From: an uncultured Rhodospirillales bacterium
GTDB lineage: Bacteria > Pseudomonadota > Alphaproteobacteria > Acetobacterales > Acetobacteraceae
Direction: 5' to 3'
DNA length: 55,072 nucleotides
NCBI GenBank assembly: GCA_903928895.1
Contig: CAIYSR010000186.1
Span: forward strand, 1 to 55,072
In this document: one piece after another, positions 23,275 to 32,239 of the stretch
Numbering within the stretch: position 1 is the stretch's first letter
Layout: every line of letters begins with the position of its first letter
Program-made: the position numbers and the translations under genes
The notes under the pieces: model-generated
Told to the model about the DNA's origin: nothing
What the model saw: the letters and a program-made list of their open reading frames with translations, nothing else
Databases searched by the model: none

Positions 23275-24504
23275 TCAGGCTCGGGCTACCGGAGCATCGT
23301 AGTCCTGCACCGTGCCAATGGCTGGAGCGGTGGTGCGGCGCAACCGCATCCCTTCTCGATCCACAGACCGCCACACCCGCACGAAGTTCTGGCTGGCGAT
23401 GCCGGCGATAGCGTCGTCGGACCAGCCACGCCGGATGAGCTCGGCGAGTAGGTACGGATAGCGGCTGACATCCATCAGCCCGACGGGCTTGGTGGGCACG
23501 CCGAAATAGTCCGAGCCGATGCCGACCCGCGCCGGCCCGAGTTTCTGGGCAAGGTACTCGATATGGCCAACCACCTGCTCCAGCGTCGCAAGCGGGCGCG
23601 GACCATGGGTCTGCTCCCAGGCAGTGATCGCAGCCAGCCAGCCGCCACCGGTATTGCGTTTGAACGCCTCGCGCAGGGGATGCATCCAGGCGGAAATTTC
23701 ATCGCTGATGAAGTCAGGGACGAAGGTCGCCATGACGATGCCGTCCCGAGCCGCGCGCAGTCGTTCCAGCACGTCATCCGGTACGTTGCGCGGGTGGCTG
23801 CATAGTGCACGAGCGTTGGAATGAGAGAACACGATCGGTGCCGTGGAGATATCGAGCGCGTGGTGCATCACCTCGGCCGAGACATGGCTGCAATCGACCA
23901 TCATGCCCAGGCGATTGAGCTCTCTCACCACCTGCTTGCCGAAGGCCGTGAGCCCGCCATGACGCGGCGTATCGGTGGCCGAATCGCACCAATCGAGTGT
24001 GCCAAAATGGCAGAGCGTTAAAAGCCTCGCCCCGGCAGCGTGCCATAGCCGCAGCGGCGCCAGGCTATTCTCCATCCCTACGCCACCCTCAACCGCGATG
24101 ATGGAGGCGATCCTGCCCTGCCGCTTGGCCAGGGCAATATCGGACGGCTTCGTGGCCGACATGAACACTTCGGGATGCACGTCATGCATACGGCGAATGA
24201 GGTCGATCTGTTCCAGGGCAGTTCGCGCCGGGTGCTCCATCGCCGAGGGGACATACGCCGCCCACACTTGCGCGCTCACGCGACCCTCGCGCAGGCGAGG
24301 AATGTCGGTGTCACTCTCCGGATGAACGCGCATCAGGTCGTAGGCCGCGACGTCGCCGCGCGCGTGCTCGTCCAGCCGAATCACCCAAGGTAAGTCATTG
24401 TGCCCGTCCAGCAACGGCACCGTCTCCAGTAGATCGAGTGCGTGCTTGTGGGCTTTGTCCATGCGTGCGCGGGATGCGGCCATGACGGTCCCTTTCTGGT
24501 CCAT
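23275..24504 (-). CDS. Membrane dipeptidase (peptidase M19 family)
   Basis: A 409-residue zinc dipeptidase of the renal dipeptidase family. Binuclear metal residues are visible: DGHNDLPW (His-x-Asp), the bridging Glu in AVEGG, and the two histidines in CSHVS and FSHSNARAL. The late GIGSDYFG motif supplies the active-site Asp. It has no signal peptide, so it is probably cytoplasmic, cleaving dipeptides or dipeptide-like amides, including D-residues at the C-terminal side. The start at 24504 has GGAAGAG upstream; 24483 is an alternative. It is divergent from an oligopeptide-binding protein, fitting a peptide uptake and hydrolysis pair. Confidence 0.92.
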   Translation of the reverse strand: MDQKGTVMAASRARMDKAHKHALDLLETVPLLDGHNDLPWVIRLDEHARGDVAAYDLMRVHPESDTDIPRLREGRVSAQVWAAYVPSAMEHPARTALEQIDLIRRMHDVHPEVFMSATKPSDIALAKRQGRIASIIAVEGGVGMENSLAPLRLWHAAGARLLTLCHFGTLDWCDSATDTPRHGGLTAFGKQVVRELNRLGMMVDCSHVSAEVMHHALDISTAPIVFSHSNARALCSHPRNVPDDVLERLRAARDGIVMATFVPDFISDEISAWMHPLREAFKRNTGGGWLAAITAWEQTHGPRPLATLEQVVGHIEYLAQKLGPARVGIGSDYFGVPTKPVGLMDVSRYPYLLAELIRRGWSDDAIAGIASQNFVRVWRSVDREGMRLRRTTAPAIGTVQDYDAPVARA

Positions 24505-24603
24505 CTCGTCTCTTCCACCATGCTTCCGGCTGGCGTGGCTGACAACCGTTGATTTGCGCGCGTCGCCGGGTCAGAGTGGCCTCAAATCGGGAAGGAAAGT
24601 GCC

Positions 24604-26202
24604 ATGCTGACACGCCGTTCTCTGTTCGCGGCCACAGCGTCGGGTCCAATCCTCTGGTATGCGGCTGTCGATGCCGCGCTTGCCGACACGCCGCGCGACA
24701 TACTGGTAATGGTTCGTCACATCGGCGATGTCATCAGCTTCGATCCTGCCGAGGCCTACGAGTTCACCGCCAACGAGATCATCGGCAACTGCTATCGCAA
24801 GCTGATCTCGCCAGATCCCGACGATACCTCACGCATCGTCGGTGACCTCGCGGAAAGCTGGTCCATTAGCCCCGATGGCCTGACATTCACGTTCCGCCTT
24901 CGGGCGGGCGCGAAATTTGAATCCGGCAACACGGTGACCGCGCACGATGCCGCATTCTCGCTGCACCGAGTGGTGAAGCTGAACAAAACGCCCGGCTTCA
25001 TCATTACCCAGTTTGGCTTCAAGCGAGACAATGTTGAGAGCCTGATCCGCGCGGTCGACGAGCGCACGCTGGTTGTCGAGCTGCCCGAGAAGCGGGCCTC
25101 CAGCTTCGTGCTGTATTGTTTCTCCGCCGCTGTCGGCTCGATCGTCGAGCGGGCCGCCGTGCTGGCGAAACAGGTCGGCGAAGATCTCGGCAACCAGTGG
25201 CTCAAGACCAACACCGCCGGGGCGGGGCCTTACAAGCTGCTCTCGTGGGCGGCGAGTGAACGGATCACCTTGGTCGGCAACCCTCACTATCCCTCGCTTG
25301 CGCGAATGCGTCGCGTGGTTCTCACGCACGTGGCCGACTCAGGTGCCCAGTTGCTGATCCTGCAAAAGGGTGATGCCGACGTGGCCCGTGACCTCGGCGC
25401 CGACCAGTTGCGCACTGTTGCAGCGAACCCGGACCTGCACATGGTCAGCCACAGCCAGGGCACGTCGTGTTACATCGCGCTGAACCTTGCGATGCCAGAG
25501 TTGGCGAAGGCGGCGGTGCAGCAGGCAGTGAAATGGGCCATCGACTACGAGGGCATCGCCGCCAATATCACGCCGAATATCTGGGGCGTGCACCAGGCCT
25601 TCCTGCCGATCGGCATGCCTGGTGCCATCTCCGACCGCCCGTTCCGGCGCGACGTAGCCCGGGCAAAGGCGTTGATGGCCGAAGCCGGACTTGCCGGTGG
25701 CTTCGCGGTGGATATGGACCACTACTCGGTATGGCCTTTTCCTGATATTGCGCAGGCGCTCCAGGCGAACCTCGCCGAGATCGGCATCCGCGTTACTCTG
25801 GTGGCCGGCGATGGACGCCAGGTTCTGACCAAGTCGCGCGCGCGAAACCACCAGATGGCGCTGTTCCGATGGAGCACTGATTATTTTGATCCGCACTCCA
25901 ACGCCCAGTTCTTCTGCGAGAATGGTGACGATACCGACGCCAGCCCGTTGAAGGTCATGGCTTGGCGCTGCCATTTCCAGGATGCCGAACTGACCGCCAT
26001 GGCACGAAACGGCACATTGGAGGGTGACACGGCCAAACGGCTGGCCCTGTACGGCGCGATGCAGCGCGCCTTTTTCGAGCGCGGCCCCATGGCGTTCATG
26101 CTACAACGAAACGAGGTCGCAGTGCTGCGGCGCGGCGTATCCGGCCTGAAACTGGGGTTGATGGCCGACTACACGAAGTATGGAGCACTCGAAAAGGGGT
26201 GA
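24604..26202 (+). CDS. ABC transporter peptide-binding protein (SBP_bac_5, DppA/OppA-like)
   Basis: A 532-residue periplasmic binding protein of family 5. A secretion signal with twin Arg (LTRRSLFAATASGPILWYAAVDAALAD) is followed by DVISFDPAEAYEFTANEIIGN, LAESWSISPDGLTFTFRLR and NTAGAGPYKLLSW, all family landmarks. It would bind di- or oligopeptides or similar solutes. GGAAGG precedes the ATG at good spacing. No permease or ATPase of the Dpp type follows. Instead, recombinase debris begins within 560 bases, so the rest of the importer was probably lost, or this protein feeds a transporter elsewhere. The gap 26203-26355 holds no gene. Confidence 0.9.
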   Translation: MLTRRSLFAATASGPILWYAAVDAALADTPRDILVMVRHIGDVISFDPAEAYEFTANEIIGNCYRKLISPDPDDTSRIVGDLAESWSISPDGLTFTFRLRAGAKFESGNTVTAHDAAFSLHRVVKLNKTPGFIITQFGFKRDNVESLIRAVDERTLVVELPEKRASSFVLYCFSAAVGSIVERAAVLAKQVGEDLGNQWLKTNTAGAGPYKLLSWAASERITLVGNPHYPSLARMRRVVLTHVADSGAQLLILQKGDADVARDLGADQLRTVAANPDLHMVSHSQGTSCYIALNLAMPELAKAAVQQAVKWAIDYEGIAANITPNIWGVHQAFLPIGMPGAISDRPFRRDVARAKALMAEAGLAGGFAVDMDHYSVWPFPDIAQALQANLAEIGIRVTLVAGDGRQVLTKSRARNHQMALFRWSTDYFDPHSNAQFFCENGDDTDASPLKVMAWRCHFQDAELTAMARNGTLEGDTAKRLALYGAMQRAFFERGPMAFMLQRNEVAVLRRGVSGLKLGLMADYTKYGALEKG

Positions 26203-26355
26203 CATCGAGCTTCGCGGATCGGCCTTGGAATATTGGGCTCTTATGGCGATCTGCGACGATGTTTATGTCCTCGCTGCGCTTGGGAAAATCGCTGCAGATC
26301 ACACGACCATCTGTATTTGTAGGGCGAGGCGCGACGCCCACGAAAACTACCTAAT

Positions 26356-26763
26356 TCAGTTAAGCGAACCTCCAACTACACTTTGATTTCCGCGAGGCGG
26401 TTTCCTCGGTTCTGCCCACTCCACCTCCACCCCCTCCATCAACCCCGGGAAGGTCATCCCCTCAGGTTGCCGCCCCTCCAGGATCGCCTCCACCACATCC
26501 GGCGCCAGCAGAGCCAGCTTCGGGATGCGCGAGACGTAGGAGGCGTTGATCCTCTCCGCCGCGGCCAACTCCGTGATCGTCGAGAACCTCCCGGTCTCCA
26601 GCAAGCGCAGCCCGCGGAACGCCCACGCCACCGCCTTGATCAGCGTGATGTCGTGCCGCGTTTCCATCTCCAGCACGCCGGGCGAGATGATGGCCCTTCG
26701 CCCACCGCGCGGCTTGACGTCGAGCGGAACGAGCCCCGCCATCGTGTGACCGTCTGCGCTCAT
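26356..26763 (-). CDS. Small HTH-type protein associated with a serine recombinase
   Basis: A 135-residue protein. The core TELAAAERINASYVSRIPKLALLAPDVVEAILEG is a helix-turn-helix resembling those of small proteins encoded immediately downstream of serine recombinases in alphaproteobacterial prophage and island DNA. A basic N-terminus (KPRGGRRAI) precedes it. The last 15 residues (PPRGNQSVVGGSLN) look unlike the family and may be a read-out into neighbouring sequence. It overlaps the recombinase fragment by four bases. The role is unknown; its partner is broken, so it is probably no longer functional. Confidence 0.6.
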   Translation of the reverse strand: MSADGHTMAGLVPLDVKPRGGRRAIISPGVLEMETRHDITLIKAVAWAFRGLRLLETGRFSTITELAAAERINASYVSRIPKLALLAPDVVEAILEGRQPEGMTFPGLMEGVEVEWAEPRKPPRGNQSVVGGSLN

Positions 26764-27150
26764 GCTGCGCCCCTCTCGACGTCGGCGTTTCCCGCCTCAA
26801 GGTCCCGCACCGTACTGCCGAGCCCGTCGAGCCGCAGCCTAACGGCGTCGCCGTCGGCGCGCACGTCAATGCAGTCCACCAGCAGCAGCACGATCCGCGC
26901 CCGCTCGGAATGGAACAACCCGTCCCACAGTGGCTCGATCCGCTCCAGCGCCCGCAGCACGTCGTGCTCGGTGACGTCGGACGCCGCCATGCGCGCCGTC
27001 TGCCATGTGCCGACCCCCACCTCGGGCAGGCGCAGCAGCGCGCGCACCTGCGCCACCACGGCCACCTCGAGTTCGCCTACCGGCAGCCGCGCGATCTCTG
27101 ACCGGTCGGTGGCACCGCCCTTCGACACCGCCTGGCTGATGTGGTACCCA
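26760..27150 (-). pseudogene. Serine recombinase, C-terminal fragment
   Basis: The segment reading YHISQAVSKGG, then ARLPVGELEVAVVAQVRALL, ERIEPLWDGLFHSERARIVLLL and a final LRLDGLG is the tail of large serine recombinases. The catalytic N-terminal domain with its Ser and the zinc-ribbon are missing. The open frame continues upstream to 27257, but that part is unrelated. The break falls about 120 bases from the truncated end of the ABC ATPase, so both genes appear to have been cut by the same rearrangement. Confidence 0.7.
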
Positions 27151-27272
27151 TATATTGGTCTGCGCTGTCCGCGGGCGTGGCTCGCCGATCCGCGCCTCCA
27201 CTCCCGCGGCGACGACGCCCAGAACTCAAGCGTCGTCTCGATCGAGGCACCCGACATCCATGATCTCTCATC

Positions 27273-27695
27273 TCATAGTTTCGGATCAATTTCGAAATCA
27301 AGTAAATCCTTAATAGAAATATCAGTCGCAGCGAACACGACGCTCGGCGCGAAAACCCAAGGGCGTGTGAACCCGCCGATGTAGCCGAGACCTATACCGA
27401 AGGCCATGTTGTCGAAAGCCGGACGCGGGGGGGGAGAGGGCATAGTTCTGGAAGACCATTGCGATGTCGCGGTCGCGGGGGGGGCGTCTTTGACGACGTT
27501 ACCGCCGATGGCGATTTCGCCGCGGGAGATTTCCTCGAGACCGGCGATCATGCGCAGGGTGGTGGATTTGCCGCAGCCGGAGGGGCCGACGAGGACGACG
27601 AATTCCTGGTTGGCGATTTCGAGGACGATTTCCTTCACCGCCTCGGCGTTGCATTCGTAATCCTTTACGACCTTGCGGATCGATACCTGCGCCAT
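27273..27695 (-). pseudogene. Truncated and frameshifted ABC sugar ATPase (UgpC/MalK-type)
   Basis: The product starts MAQVSIRKVVKDYE and has a good Walker A, GPSGCGKST. It then leaves frame: between two runs of eight G (27427-27434 and 27477-27484) the plus strand encodes, out of frame, the expected RDRDIAMVFQNYAL. After the second run the frame returns with FDNMAFGIGL, and homology stops. Signature, Walker B and switch regions are all absent. It follows the two permeases of the importer by seven bases. A functional ATPase cannot be made from this copy. Confidence 0.8.
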
Positions 27696-27702
27696 GCGGC
27701 GC

Positions 27703-28596
27703 CTATCCTTTCGTTGCGCCAGCGGTGAGACCAGCAATGTAGTAGTCCATGAGGAAGGCGTAGATAATCACCGGTGGTAGCGCGCCAAGGACGCAGGCAG
27801 CCATGATTTTCCCCCACAGGAACACGTCACCGCGGATGAGGTCGGAAATTATGCCGACGGTCAGCGTCAACTGGTCGCCGTTGTAAAGGTAGGCGAGCGG
27901 ATAAAGGAAGGCGCCCCAACTGATAGTGAAGGCGAAGATAGTGGCCGCGATGATGCCCGGCAGGGCGACGGGTATAAAGATGCGGATCAGGATCTGCGGG
28001 TAGCTGGCGCCGTCGATGAGGGCGGCTTCGTCGAGTTCGCGGGGGATGGAACTGAAGTAGCCGATCATTATCCAGGTGCAGAACGGCACGGCGATCGTCG
28101 GGAACAGCAGCACCAAGCACCAGGTGCTGTTGATAAGCCCGAGCCAGCCGATGATCTGGAACAGCGGGATGAACAGCAGCGAGGCGGGGATCAGATAGGT
28201 AAGGAATACCCCAGTGGCGATAGCCTGGCTGCCCCAGAACCCCATCCGGGTGAGACTGAAGGCGGCCATGATAGAAATAATCATCGAGACCAAGACGGTG
28301 AGCGCGGTGACCCAGACGGAGTTCCAGAAGTAGCGCAGGAAGTTGTTGTAGGTGAGAAGGTAGATAAAGTTTTCCAGAGTCGGGGCGTGTGGGTACCACG
28401 GGTTGCCTTCCTGCGCCGAAATCTCGGCCGAACCCTTCAGGCTGGTCACGATCATATAGAAGGGCGGCACCAGGAAGATCACAACAAACACCGCGAGGGC
28501 AGCGTAACTACCCCACAGCGCCCAGAGGCGCTGGCGGTGCAGGCTGGTGGTGTGGAGCCAAGGCAGGGTACCGGTAGGGTCGGATGCGTTGCTCAT
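27703..28596 (-). CDS. ABC sugar transporter, permease 2 (MalG-type)
   Basis: A 297-residue inner-membrane permease with six hydrophobic segments. The EAA loop is RELDEAALIDGASYPQILIRIFIPVALPG and ISWGAFLYPLAYL follows. The start at 28596 overlaps the preceding permease stop by four bases. It is intact, but the ATPase gene immediately downstream is broken. Confidence 0.9.
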   Translation of the reverse strand: MSNASDPTGTLPWLHTTSLHRQRLWALWGSYAALAVFVVIFLVPPFYMIVTSLKGSAEISAQEGNPWYPHAPTLENFIYLLTYNNFLRYFWNSVWVTALTVLVSMIISIMAAFSLTRMGFWGSQAIATGVFLTYLIPASLLFIPLFQIIGWLGLINSTWCLVLLFPTIAVPFCTWIMIGYFSSIPRELDEAALIDGASYPQILIRIFIPVALPGIIAATIFAFTISWGAFLYPLAYLYNGDQLTLTVGIISDLIRGDVFLWGKIMAACVLGALPPVIIYAFLMDYYIAGLTAGATKG

Positions 28597-29543
28597 GCCG
28601 CGATCTCCTGGGTCCGCCGGGTGACGCCGCGGAGTACGAAGTATGCGGCCACAGCGAGGATGGGGAACATGAACAGGCTGACAGAGGCGCCGAGCGGAAT
28701 GTCGCCGGACTGGATCCCGACAGCAAATGCGTAGGTTGCGAACAGATGCGTCATGTCCTGCGGGCCGCCCGAGGTGAGGATCCGGACGATGTCGAAATCG
28801 GCGAAGGTGGTGATCAGGCTGAAGAGGATGGTGATGCTGATGATGTTGCGCATCATCGGCAAGGTGACGAAGAACAGTTTCTGCAGGGCGCCGGCGCCGT
28901 CGATGGCGGCGGCTTCGTAAAGTTGTTCCGGTACAGATTTTAGAGCGGCAAGGTACATGATCATGAAAAATGGGGTGCCGAACCAAACGTTGACAGTGAT
29001 AACGGCGATTCGGGCGTTCCATCCAGTGCCGAGGAAGGGAATGGCCTCGAAGCCAAACTTGTTCAGCAGCCAGTTGAATCCGGAGTAGGCGGGATCGAAC
29101 AGCCACCACCACGATAGTGTCGACAGGGCGAGCGGAATCACCCAGGGGATGAGCAACAAGCCACGCCAGATGCGCTGACTTTTACTCGGGATGTTGTGCA
29201 TCAGGTGAGCCAGGATGAAGCCAAGGAATGCCTTCAGGATCACCGCCGTGACGGCAAACAGGCACGACTGGAAGATCACCAAGTGGAAAGTGTTGCGCTT
29301 GAGCAGGAAGATAAAATTGCCGAGGCCGACGAATGAGGTCATCCGCTTGTTCAGCATGCTCAAATAGACGGCGTAGACTGCCGGGTAGATGACGAGACTG
29401 CCGATCAAGAAGATCAATGGCAGTGCGAGCAGGAAGGCGGTTGTTGAGCGCCGTCGGAGCAGCCGTTGCAACCTGGCGTTTCCCGCGCGCCGCACTTTCG
29501 GGTGGTCGTTGGCCCCTGCCACCATCAAGCCACCGTCGGCCAT
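28593..29543 (-). CDS. ABC sugar transporter, permease 1 (MalF-type)
   Basis: A 316-residue inner-membrane permease. The N-terminus is basic (LQRLLRRRSTTAFLLALPL), leading into the first helix. The EAA loop reads EQLYEAAAIDGAGALQKLFFVTLPMM. GGAGG stands seven bases before the ATG. It lies 65 bases after the binding-protein gene. Confidence 0.9.
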   Translation of the reverse strand: MADGGLMVAGANDHPKVRRAGNARLQRLLRRRSTTAFLLALPLIFLIGSLVIYPAVYAVYLSMLNKRMTSFVGLGNFIFLLKRNTFHLVIFQSCLFAVTAVILKAFLGFILAHLMHNIPSKSQRIWRGLLLIPWVIPLALSTLSWWWLFDPAYSGFNWLLNKFGFEAIPFLGTGWNARIAVITVNVWFGTPFFMIMYLAALKSVPEQLYEAAAIDGAGALQKLFFVTLPMMRNIISITILFSLITTFADFDIVRILTSGGPQDMTHLFATYAFAVGIQSGDIPLGASVSLFMFPILAVAAYFVLRGVTRRTQEIAA

Positions 29544-29608
29544 TCGCGTTCCTCCTGATCATAATCCATCCCTGCGGGCCGCCCGCCGGCGGCGGCCCGC
29601 AGACTTGG

Positions 29609-30958
29609 TCAGCGCACGAAGCCTTCGAGTTCTTCCTTGGCCCAGGCAACAACCTGCGGGATCGACTGGCCGCTCAGGAGCTTGGCGAACATCGTCGGCA
29701 TGGTGCCACGGTTGTATATCTGCACGGCGATGTCTGGCGGCGCCGGCAGGGCGGCCATGTGTGTTTCCATGTTGTGCGACTTGCGCACGGGATAGTTGAA
29801 GACGGTCCCCTTGGGCGGTCCGGTTTCTTCCCACACCTTGAAGTTGGTGAAGTTTTCGTACGGGGGAAGGTCGTAGCCGAGGGTGGCGTTGTCGCGTTCC
29901 TCGCACAACTCGCGTTGCATGAGGTATTCGATCAGTTCCTTTGCTGCGGTTTTGTTGGGGCTGAATTTCCAGATGCCCCAGAAGTTGATGTTGTGGGGCA
30001 TGAAGCGGCCCTTGGGGCCCATCGGGGTGGGGAAGGTCCAGCAGTCCTCGGCAACTTTAGGATTGTCGCGCACGGCCACCGCCCAGGCCGAGGGTGGGTT
30101 CCAGATCATCGCCGAATTGCCGGAGATCAGGGCGCGGTTATTGGAGGCGTCGTCATAGCTGACCGCGTCGGGTGGCAGGAATTTGACGAGTTGTCTGCCA
30201 TATTCGAGCACCTGTTTGACCGCATCGGACTCGACCGTTATTTCGCCCTTCGCGTTGACCAGTTCGGCACCGAAGGAAGCGAAGATGGCGCCCGCGGTAT
30301 CAACCGAGTCGGCCGTAATGCCGAGTCCTATTCCGAAATGTTTGCCGACCTTGGCGCATGCTTCGGCTGCCTTCAGCATGGCTTCATAGGTCCAGCCCTT
30401 GGCTTCCGGGGTCTCGACGGCCTGGGTGGGGAACATCTTCTGCACATCGATGCCGGCGGCGTCGCGCAGGATCGAGATACGGCCGCAGGGGCCCTTGTTC
30501 TGTGTGCCCCAGGGCGCGGGCACAGCGGCCCAGTTGCCCTTGTACTTGCCCAGATAGGTTGCCACGCGATTGGCGGCGCCGGCTTTGGCGACGACGCGGC
30601 CGACCACATCGTCGACAGGTTCGAGCAGTTGGCCTTGGTTCTGCACTTCCCAATTGCCGATGGTGATGATGTCGTGCCCTGACTTGGCCTGGGCCTCGGC
30701 ATTGATGGTCAGGAGCGTCTTGAAGCCGTTGGATGTGATGAAGTCGAGCGAGACGTCGACCTTGTTTTTTTCGGCCCAGGCAGCGATCTGCTTGCGCGCG
30801 ACATCATTGCCAGCAGGCACCCAGTGGTCCCACAGGAAAATGGATAGTTTTCCAGCCGCCGCTGCGGTCCGGATGTGGACCAGAGGCAACGCGGTTGCCG
30901 CGGCTCCCAACCTTATTGCACCGCGACGAGTCACATGTTGAATGGACATTGCCGTCAT
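29609..30958 (-). CDS. ABC transporter extracellular solute-binding protein
   Basis: A 449-residue periplasmic binding protein of the family-1 type. The N-terminus RRGAIRLGAAATALPLVHIRTAAA has paired arginines and a short hydrophobic core, compatible with Tat export. Later stretches such as LSIFLWDHWVPAGN, TIGNWEVQNQGQLLEPVDD and AAKELIEYLMQRE support the family. GGGGAG is placed for the Met at 30958. It is first in the operon of binding protein, two permeases and a damaged ATPase. The ligand is unknown. Confidence 0.9.
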   Translation of the reverse strand: MTAMSIQHVTRRGAIRLGAAATALPLVHIRTAAAAGKLSIFLWDHWVPAGNDVARKQIAAWAEKNKVDVSLDFITSNGFKTLLTINAEAQAKSGHDIITIGNWEVQNQGQLLEPVDDVVGRVVAKAGAANRVATYLGKYKGNWAAVPAPWGTQNKGPCGRISILRDAAGIDVQKMFPTQAVETPEAKGWTYEAMLKAAEACAKVGKHFGIGLGITADSVDTAGAIFASFGAELVNAKGEITVESDAVKQVLEYGRQLVKFLPPDAVSYDDASNNRALISGNSAMIWNPPSAWAVAVRDNPKVAEDCWTFPTPMGPKGRFMPHNINFWGIWKFSPNKTAAKELIEYLMQRELCEERDNATLGYDLPPYENFTNFKVWEETGPPKGTVFNYPVRKSHNMETHMAALPAPPDIAVQIYNRGTMPTMFAKLLSGQSIPQVVAWAKEELEGFVR

Positions 30959-31328
30959 ATTCTCCCCTACGATCCCGGGGTGAGTCCCCGGTTGTGATTG
31001 AGCCGGTACAGTCGTTCGCTGCAGCCCAAGCGGAAGGACGAAGGCGAATGCAATAAAGCCACGAACGCTCGTCTTACCCTGAGCCACACTTCAGTCGGCA
31101 TTCTAGGAGGCGACAGACTTAGCGGGTTTCCCCGCATTCGTGAATACCAAGCTACGCACAAGCCGCGGTCCGACGCAATGTCAAGATGCGTCGCATTGGG
31201 CCTTATCGATAACCTGTCTGATCGCGATCGACAGAGGCAGTTCAAGAAATCTGTGCAGTTGGGCGAGATCGTGGCCCGCCGCGTGGTGTAACCAAGTTGC
31301 AAGCTCTGGCGAGAGGCGTCCCAAACCT
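30959..31328. other. Intergenic region without a supported gene
   Basis: About 370 bases upstream of the binding-protein operon. It should contain that operon's promoter, but I see no convincing boxes. Short open frames on both strands have no recognised family. Confidence 0.5.
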
Positions 31329-31807
31329 TCCCCCTTGATCAAGCCGCTGATTCCGCCTGCGAAGCGCGGCGGCAGCAAGCGGACGGTGAACGGGCACGAA
31401 ATCGTCAACGGTCTGATGTATATCCTGAGCACGGGGTGCCAATGGGCGTTCATCCCGCCGACATCCAGGACCGGGACGGCGGCGTGCTGGTGATGTCGAC
31501 CCCGTTCGGGCTGTATCCATTCCTGAAGAAGCTGTATGCCGACGGTGGCTCTCAGGGTCCGAACTTCCGCGACGGGCCGAGGCGGGTGTGTCGCTCGGTC
31601 GATGTCGAGATCGGCAAGCGGTCCGACCAGGCGAAGGGCTTCACGGTGCTACCAGGTGCTGGATCGTCGAACGCAGCATTGCCTGGCATCAACCGATGCC
31701 GCAGGCTCGCCAAGGACTTTGAATGCCCCAGCCGCTCGGCACTGGCTTTCCGCAGATGGGCGGCCATCCGCGTGACGCCCAGAAGGCTATGTCAGGACAG
31801 TATTTGA
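31329..31807 (+). pseudogene. IS5-family transposase with internal deletion
   Basis: The first part reads LIKPLIPPAKRGG, then EIVNGLMYILSTGCQW, the N-terminal region of an IS5-group transposase. After CQW the sequence jumps into VHPADIQDRDGG and LYPFLKKLYADGG, a C-terminal-half segment, in another frame. It ends with RSDQAKGFTVLP, a frame-damaged RWIVERTIAW region, and NRCRRLAKDFEC. A few hundred bases encoding the middle of the DDE domain are missing, and the N-terminus is cut. It is dead and different from the fragment at 23.1 kb. Confidence 0.8.
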
Positions 31808-31822
31808 TCCCGGATGATGCCT

Positions 31823-31850
31823 GACCGCTTCCAAAAAAGAAGCTCTTGTC
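31823..31850 (+). repeat. Dispersed T/A hairpin repeat, partial copy F
   Basis: GCTTCC, AAAAAAGAAGC and TCTTGTC match the 3' half of the repeat. It touches the stop codon of the minus-strand globin gene. The 5' T-rich arm is missing, perhaps removed with the IS5 rearrangement next to it. Confidence 0.45.
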
Positions 31851-32239
31851 TATTGGTCGAGCGCAGCGGCCGTGGCTGCTGCGATGGTGCGGGTCCAGGC
31901 GGCCTCCATGGCGGGCGTCCAGTCGACGCCGGCGATGTCGCGGAAGGTCGCCATCAGCACGCGGTAGAAGCTGTCGAACGCGTCGGCGGGCACACCGAGG
32001 CCCTGGTGGTTGACACGCTCGGTCTGAAGCAAACCGCTTGCGTAGGCTCCATCGCCGGCGAGGTCGAGTAGGGTCTCGATGGTGACCTGGAGCATCTGCC
32101 CGCGAATGATGCCGGAGCGGTCGCGCACGAAGAGTGCCTCCACCTCGGGGTGTTCCGCGAACAGGCGGGCATAGACCAACGGCGCGGGGTCGGCGACGCG
32201 GGAGGCAACGAGTTCGAGGCTCTCGATCAGCGCGTGCAT
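31850..32239 (-). CDS. Globin-family protein
   Basis: A 129-residue all-helical protein with a globin pattern. YARLFAEHPEVEALFVRD gives the B-C-E helix region, and the ERVNHQGLGVPADAFDSFY segment gives the F-G region with a candidate proximal heme ligand at His78. LMATFRDIAGVDWTPAMEAAW matches the H helix. The distal position has Gln/Met rather than a clear His. Oxygen or nitric-oxide binding is possible but unproven. It overlaps the DUF1330 gene by one base. Confidence 0.75.
   Translation of the reverse strand: MHALIESLELVASRVADPAPLVYARLFAEHPEVEALFVRDRSGIIRGQMLQVTIETLLDLAGDGAYASGLLQTERVNHQGLGVPADAFDSFYRVLMATFRDIAGVDWTPAMEAAWTRTIAAATAAALDQ

Noticed and set aside
30967-31302. Minus-strand 111-residue frame upstream of the binding-protein gene
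   Set aside because: No recognised domain, no ribosome site, and it would run into the operon's promoter region.
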